From Unio delphinus (lineage: Eukaryota; Mollusca; Bivalvia; Unionida; Unionidae): a stretch of DNA of 64,000 nucleotides. A program made the translations under genes and the position numbers. Location of the stretch: NCBI GenBank assembly GCA_029339505.1, contig JAQISU010000180.1:740501-804500 (forward strand), given 5' to 3'. Below the pieces are notes generated by a model. The model had not been told where the DNA came from. It worked only from the letters and a program-made list of their open reading frames with translations, and did not search any database. Positions within the stretch are counted from its first letter, which is position 1, and each line of letters opens with the position of its first letter. Below are positions 59,317 to 64,000 of this stretch, piece by piece.

Positions 59317-62290
59317 TTAAATTATATTATAGTATGTTCTTTGAGGGTCTTTGTTGCATAATTGAATTATTTCTGGATATGTACTTGGTTCGGCAAGTTC
59401 TAATTGTTTAGTTATAAATAGGTCTCTTTCTTTTTGCGTATTGTTACAGATATTGAATATATGGTAGAGATCTTCCGGTACGTTACAGTGGAAGCAGTTG
59501 ATGTTGTGCGGAAAAGGTCCTATATATTTTCCAAAACTATTAGCTAATTTTGTTTTTTCCAAGAATTATCCTATTTATTTTAGATTGTTCATAACTGCTG
59601 CACCTGGGTATCAGGATATTTCTATTGACTTCTTTGACAATACTATGTAAAAACCTCCCTTGTTTATTATGGTTCCAATCCTTTTGCAACTTTTGATTTA
59701 TCAGTGTATATATTAAATTGTTAATTTCTGTTGGACTATACATTAGTGGCATGTAATTATGTTCAGTGAGTTTACTCTTGGCCAATTAGTCAGCTAATTC
59801 ATTGCCTTTTATGTCGATGTGAGATGGTATCCATAGAAACTCTACTGTTATGTTTTGAGTATCGAGTATTTTAATTATTTGGTTAATTTGATTAAGAAAG
59901 TTTTCTCTTGATTTAGTATTATTGCATTGTATTGATTTTAGGACACTTAATGAATCACTAATAATCAAGGTCTTATATGGTTTATTTTCTAGAATCCATT
60001 TTAAAGATTCCAGGATGGCACAGAATTCAGCTGTGTAAATGGAGCAGTGATCCGGTAGGCGGCTGCCCATTTTGATACTGAGTGCTGGAATAACCCAAGC
60101 CGCAGCTGTTTTAAAGGGGTTGTTAATTTTGGAACCATCCGTGAATATATGAGTATAGTTTTTATATTGGTTGTTGATTAGTTCCATTGCAGCTGTTTTT
60201 AAATAATGTTGTTGATTTTCCTTTTTTACCTTTGTCTACAAGGGAGATGTTTACTTTAATTGATGTATTATTCCAAGGTTCTTTATCAACTATTTGGTTA
60301 GTTTCCACTTGGAATATATCTACTGGGAGTTGTAGATTTAATTCATGTACTATTTTGCCAAAGGATGACTTATTTTTAAGAGTTTTCCTAAAAGGAATTT
60401 TGCATTTGTTGATAGCTACTAGAGTGGGGTATGTTTTATTGTGGGTGGACAGTCGAGTTGCGTATCTCAACATGAGTTCCTGCGTTCGAAGCTGTAATGG
60501 CGGTTCTCCTGTTAAGACCTGCAACTCTGCTGTAGATGTATATGGCAATGCCCCAGTTGCTATGAGAAGGGCTTTCCTCTGTATTTTATCTAATCTATTA
60601 AGTTGGGTTCTGGAGGCTGTGTTGTAAATTTGGCATCCATAGTCGAGTTTAGATCTAATTAAGGCCCTATATAGAGTCATTATTGTTTCTTGGTTAGCAC
60701 CCCACTGGGTTCCTTTGAGGCTTTTAAGTAAGTTTAAGTCAAGATTACACCTTTTAACTAGGTCATCAATATGAGATACCCACGTTAAGTGTTCATAGTA
60801 GTACATACCCAGAAATTTGGCTATTTTAACGAATTTAATTTGTTTATTTTGAATTTGGAGGTTGGGGTATAATGTTTTTTCTATAAGGTGAGAACAGTAC
60901 AGCTACCGTCTTTTGGTGCGACAGTTTAAATCCCCATTGGTCAGCCCATTTGCCAATGTTATTTAGACCTGTTTTCATTTCAGCCATATGCGTGTAGTTG
61001 GAGGGGTTTCCTGCTCTCCATAGTCCACTATCGTCTGCAAATTGTGATAATCCTATTGAGGGTGAGGCGAGATTAGAGTCAAGATCATTAATCATGAGGT
61101 TGAAGAGGGTGGGGCAATAGACACTGCCTTGGGGAGTCCCATTTTCAAGGAATTGTTCTTCAGAATAAGTAGCCCCTACGCTAGTTATAATTTTGCGGTC
61201 TGTTAAAAAGTTTTGTATAAAATTAAATATGCGACCAGTAATGCCATAATGATTTAATTTGGCTATTAATCCTTTGGTCCACACCAGATAAAACGCTTTT
61301 TCAAGATCTAGAAAAACCGCAGTTAAGTTTATATTAGTCTTCTGTTTATTATTAAATGCTAATTTAATGGCGGACTCCAATTTAATTAATTGATCCGTAG
61401 TAGATCTTTTATTTCTAAAACCACATTGGTTTGGAGATGTCAAGTTATTGCTCTCCAGGTGGTGTTTGAGTCTGTTAGTGATAATTGTTTCCATGATTTT
61501 GCAGATATTGTTGGTAAGTGAACTTGGTCTATATGAGTTAATGTTATTCCTATCTTTGTTAGGTTTCAAAATGGGGATAACTATCGCTGTTTTCCAATTT
61601 TTGGGTAGCTCCCCTGTTTGCCAAATTATGTTTAGCATGTTTATTATTATCATAACCATATTGCTAGGTAGGTTTTTATATATTATGTAACCTATTTGAT
61701 CTTCCCCAGGTGAAGTTTCATGTTTGGATTTAAGCGCCTGGGACCATTCATATATGATAATATCTTTGTTTGAGTGATTTATTTATGGGTCCCTGGTCTT
61801 GAAATAGATGGCAGAAGTTAATTTCAGTTTTAGTTCTATGGTTCTGGAATTCAGTAGTGTGGTTAATATTGCTGCTCATATTTTTAAACTGTTTTGCTAA
61901 TGATTCAGCTTGTTCTTTCTGATTGCAGGTATTATTGATTTTTGGGGTGCCATTTATGTTCTTTCCCTTTATGGCCCTGATTTTATCCCACACTTGTTTA
62001 GAGTTAGTTTCTAAAATTAATAGTGTTGCAGTATTTTTGCCAAGTTTTTTCTTTAGACTGCTTTATTAGATATTTGAGCTTGTTATAAAAAATTTTGTAC
62101 TCTTGAGAGTGAGTAGTAATATTTGATCTTTTAAATTTATTTAAAGCTCTAATTTCTTCTGTCCACCATGGCACACTAAGTTTTCTTGGTTTTCCACTAG
62201 TTTTGGGGATAGAGTTGGTGGCGTCCCTGTAAGCTAATGAAACAAATACCCATACGGGAGTTTCTGAAACCTTAGCTAATTGAAGGGGTC
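59317..62290 (-). pseudogene. I/Nimb-type LINE: reverse transcriptase, RNase H and CCHC knuckle, broken
   Basis: Non-LTR retrotransposon ORF2 read on the minus strand in several frames. In order: LSVPWWTEEIRALNK linker (62190-62140); RT with RPSSLTNN, QCGFRNKRSTTDQL, VFLDLEKAFYLVW (motif A, with Tyr where Asp is usual at AFD), PQGSVYCPTLFN and QFADDSGLW (motif C, both Asp present) at 61660-60844; a thumb region to 60190; RNase H at 60187-59786 with FTDGSK, AEFCAILESL, ISDSLSVL and WIPSHIDIKGNELAD, so the D-E-D-H-D residues are all present; then a C-terminal CFHC..H..C knuckle near 59480. Frame changes near 61770, 60830, 60180 and 59550 and a TAA after NELAD at 59786-59788 make it dead. The endonuclease end is missing past about 62290. 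RNase H places it in the I/Nimb/Loa/R1 group. Confidence 0.9.
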
Positions 62291-62920
62291 AGTAACATTC
62301 ACCACTGATTCATATTCATGAGTCTGATTTGAAGCGAGCAAGGATGATTGTATAACCAAAGAGTCAAACAAACATATTTTGAATGCCTGACAACATATAT
62401 GTTTGAAACGCCTACATTCAAGATAACTGAAACAGTTACCATTTTGAAGAACAAAACATGGAAAAGGGGTATATTCTTAACTCTACTTAGGAAATCAGCT
62501 TGTAATGTTAGGTGATGCAGACATTTGAAGACTAGCATACTTGAAGAAGAGGGCACGAGTTAGCTTTACTCGACAAACAAGAAAAGGTGAAAAGCTGAAA
62601 ATGTCTTGCAGATCCAAGACAGAATTGTAACAAGTTACGTACTTGAGAAAATAATATGATATGAATTGTCTAACAGTTAGGAATCATCTTAAAATATTAC
62701 GCAATAAGTGAATAATGTAAAAAGGACGCCACACCTCTCCACGAGCAATATGGCAGTTATCTTCCAAGGAATTGTTCATATCATATATGTTACTATGCAA
62801 TTGCGTCACAACAGGTGTTTTCTGAAACGTATTATCATTCTAAATGTATAGAAAAACCAGAAATGAAATATGCAAGAAATTAGTTAAGAAAGTGGACCCT
62901 ATTATCAACTTTTGGTACAT
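62291..62920. other. AT-rich DNA with no recognised gene
   Basis: Nothing identifiable upstream of the truncated LINE. Confidence 0.45.
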
Positions 62921-62922
62921 AA

Positions 62923-62960
<38 letters not shown>
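62923..62960. repeat. (ATT)n microsatellite
   Basis: About 12 att units followed by T-rich sequence to about 63000. It has the same motif as the LINE tail at 47190, but no LINE 3' end is recognisable before it. Confidence 0.9.
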
Positions 62961-62962
<2 letters not shown>

Positions 62963-64000
62963 TTTTTTTCTTTTTATTTATTATTATTATTTTTTTTAAT
63001 GCAATTTCAAACATCTTGGGGTTTGACTTTGTGTACAATAATTGTGATTGTAAGTAAGTGTCTGTGTGTGTATGTGTGTGCGTGTTGTGTAGGGAACACA
63101 TGTAGAGATCAGGACACAAAAGAATTTAAGATCATGCCCCATACGCCAAGTCAGGTGGTGATGTAGGAGAATATGTAAAATCCTAATACCTTGTGTTCAA
63201 TAATAAAAAAAAAAGAAATTAGATTAGCGAGGTCTATAGTATTTAGCTAGCTAATGTGCATTCAGTTAACAAGCCAACACTTTTTACGGTCATTGAATTT
63301 GATTAAGCTATTTAAAGTCAATTGGTCAGATTTCATTAGTATTTTTATTGTTGATAGGATCCCTGAAAAATAAGAAGCAATACAAAAATGTATTATTAGT
63401 TGTAAAAAAAAAAAGAAGTCGAAACTACCTGAAATGTAATTAAATATATAAAGTTTAATACTAACTAATTGTATGAAGAATGTGACGCTATTATTAACTA
63501 TAGGGGGAAACATTTTAAATGTAAACCCCATTTTATTTTAGTTTTTTATCCGTTTGAAATTGACGAAACTTTCTTTTTTCCTAAGAATCTTCTGTGTAAA
63601 AAAAAAACAACTTCCTGAAGTGATGCAATTTATTTTCATGTTTTTATTTAACTCTTTTTCCTCCATACATTTATATTGCAAGAAAATACAAAACGCAACA
63701 ACAAAAAGAATAACATCAATAAAAACAAACAATAAAGATCTGAAAATTATAAAAATTGCTACGTAATCTTAACGAAATTTCGAACCATGCTAGGTTTAAG
63801 ACTGAGTGATGATGTGATCATTACAAAGTATCATAATAACATGATCAGAAAATGTTAGAAGAGGTTTCATTCCATGGATTTGGCTGGGAATAATGTATTA
63901 TGGTTCAAAGTATATTCATTTAACAGCACGATGTTGAAATTATAGCGGGGATATCATATAATTGTAACACTGATGCGTAGCGTATCGAAGGGAGCAAAAG
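62961..64000. other. AT-rich DNA with no recognised gene
   Basis: Short A-rich and T-rich runs and chance frames only. Confidence 0.45.

Overview
The window reads as nuclear DNA of an invertebrate animal, most likely a lophotrochozoan and probably a mollusc. It is AT-rich with few genes, and it carries many long microsatellites: (TG)n, (CT)n, (AT)n, (ATGT)n and ATT/ACT tracts. There is at least one spliced gene with GT..AG introns. Two tRNA-derived SINE families and several LINE classes are interspersed. The mollusc assignment rests on my memory of similar SINE bodies in molluscan sequence and was not tested by a search. Most long open frames here are by-products of tandem repeats whose unit length suits open reading.

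The only host gene supported end to end is a three-exon rhodopsin-class GPCR on the minus strand (40554 to 36346). Its splice sites agree in phase, it has a WxP motif in TM6 and NPLLY in TM7, and a poly(A) signal follows the stop. Almost everything else recognisable is mobile or repetitive DNA.

Layout: 1-6.2 kb is mostly featureless, with one SINE and a degraded coding scrap. 6.2-9.9 kb holds two opposed fragments of a protein-primed family B DNA polymerase of Polinton/Maverick type, with a LINE endonuclease fragment at 10.0-10.3 kb. 10.8-14.2 kb is a 33-bp minisatellite split by a 2.4-kb DNA transposon with about 100-bp inverted termini and one nearly intact transposase-like frame. 14.3-36 kb is microsatellites, SINEs, a 35-bp array, a 150-bp palindrome, a 50-bp array and long stretches with nothing I can name. 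36.3-40.6 kb is the GPCR. 41.0-41.8 kb is a 51-bp array with trimeric higher-order structure. 44.1-44.6 kb contains a fold-back repeat and a small hAT-type element with target-site duplications. 45.8-47.2 kb is a CR1/L2-like LINE 3' end with an (ATT)n tail. 48.7-50.2 kb is a solo LTR with a 5-bp duplication. 51.8-57.3 kb contains more SINEs and a 34/36-bp array. 59.3-62.3 kb is a decayed LINE of the I/Nimb type with reverse transcriptase, RNase H and a CCHC knuckle.

I see no CRISPR array, operon or prokaryotic signal. The most unusual items are the transposon nested in a minisatellite, its transposase-like ORF broken by a single stop, and the inverted polymerase relic. No claim here was tested by database search.
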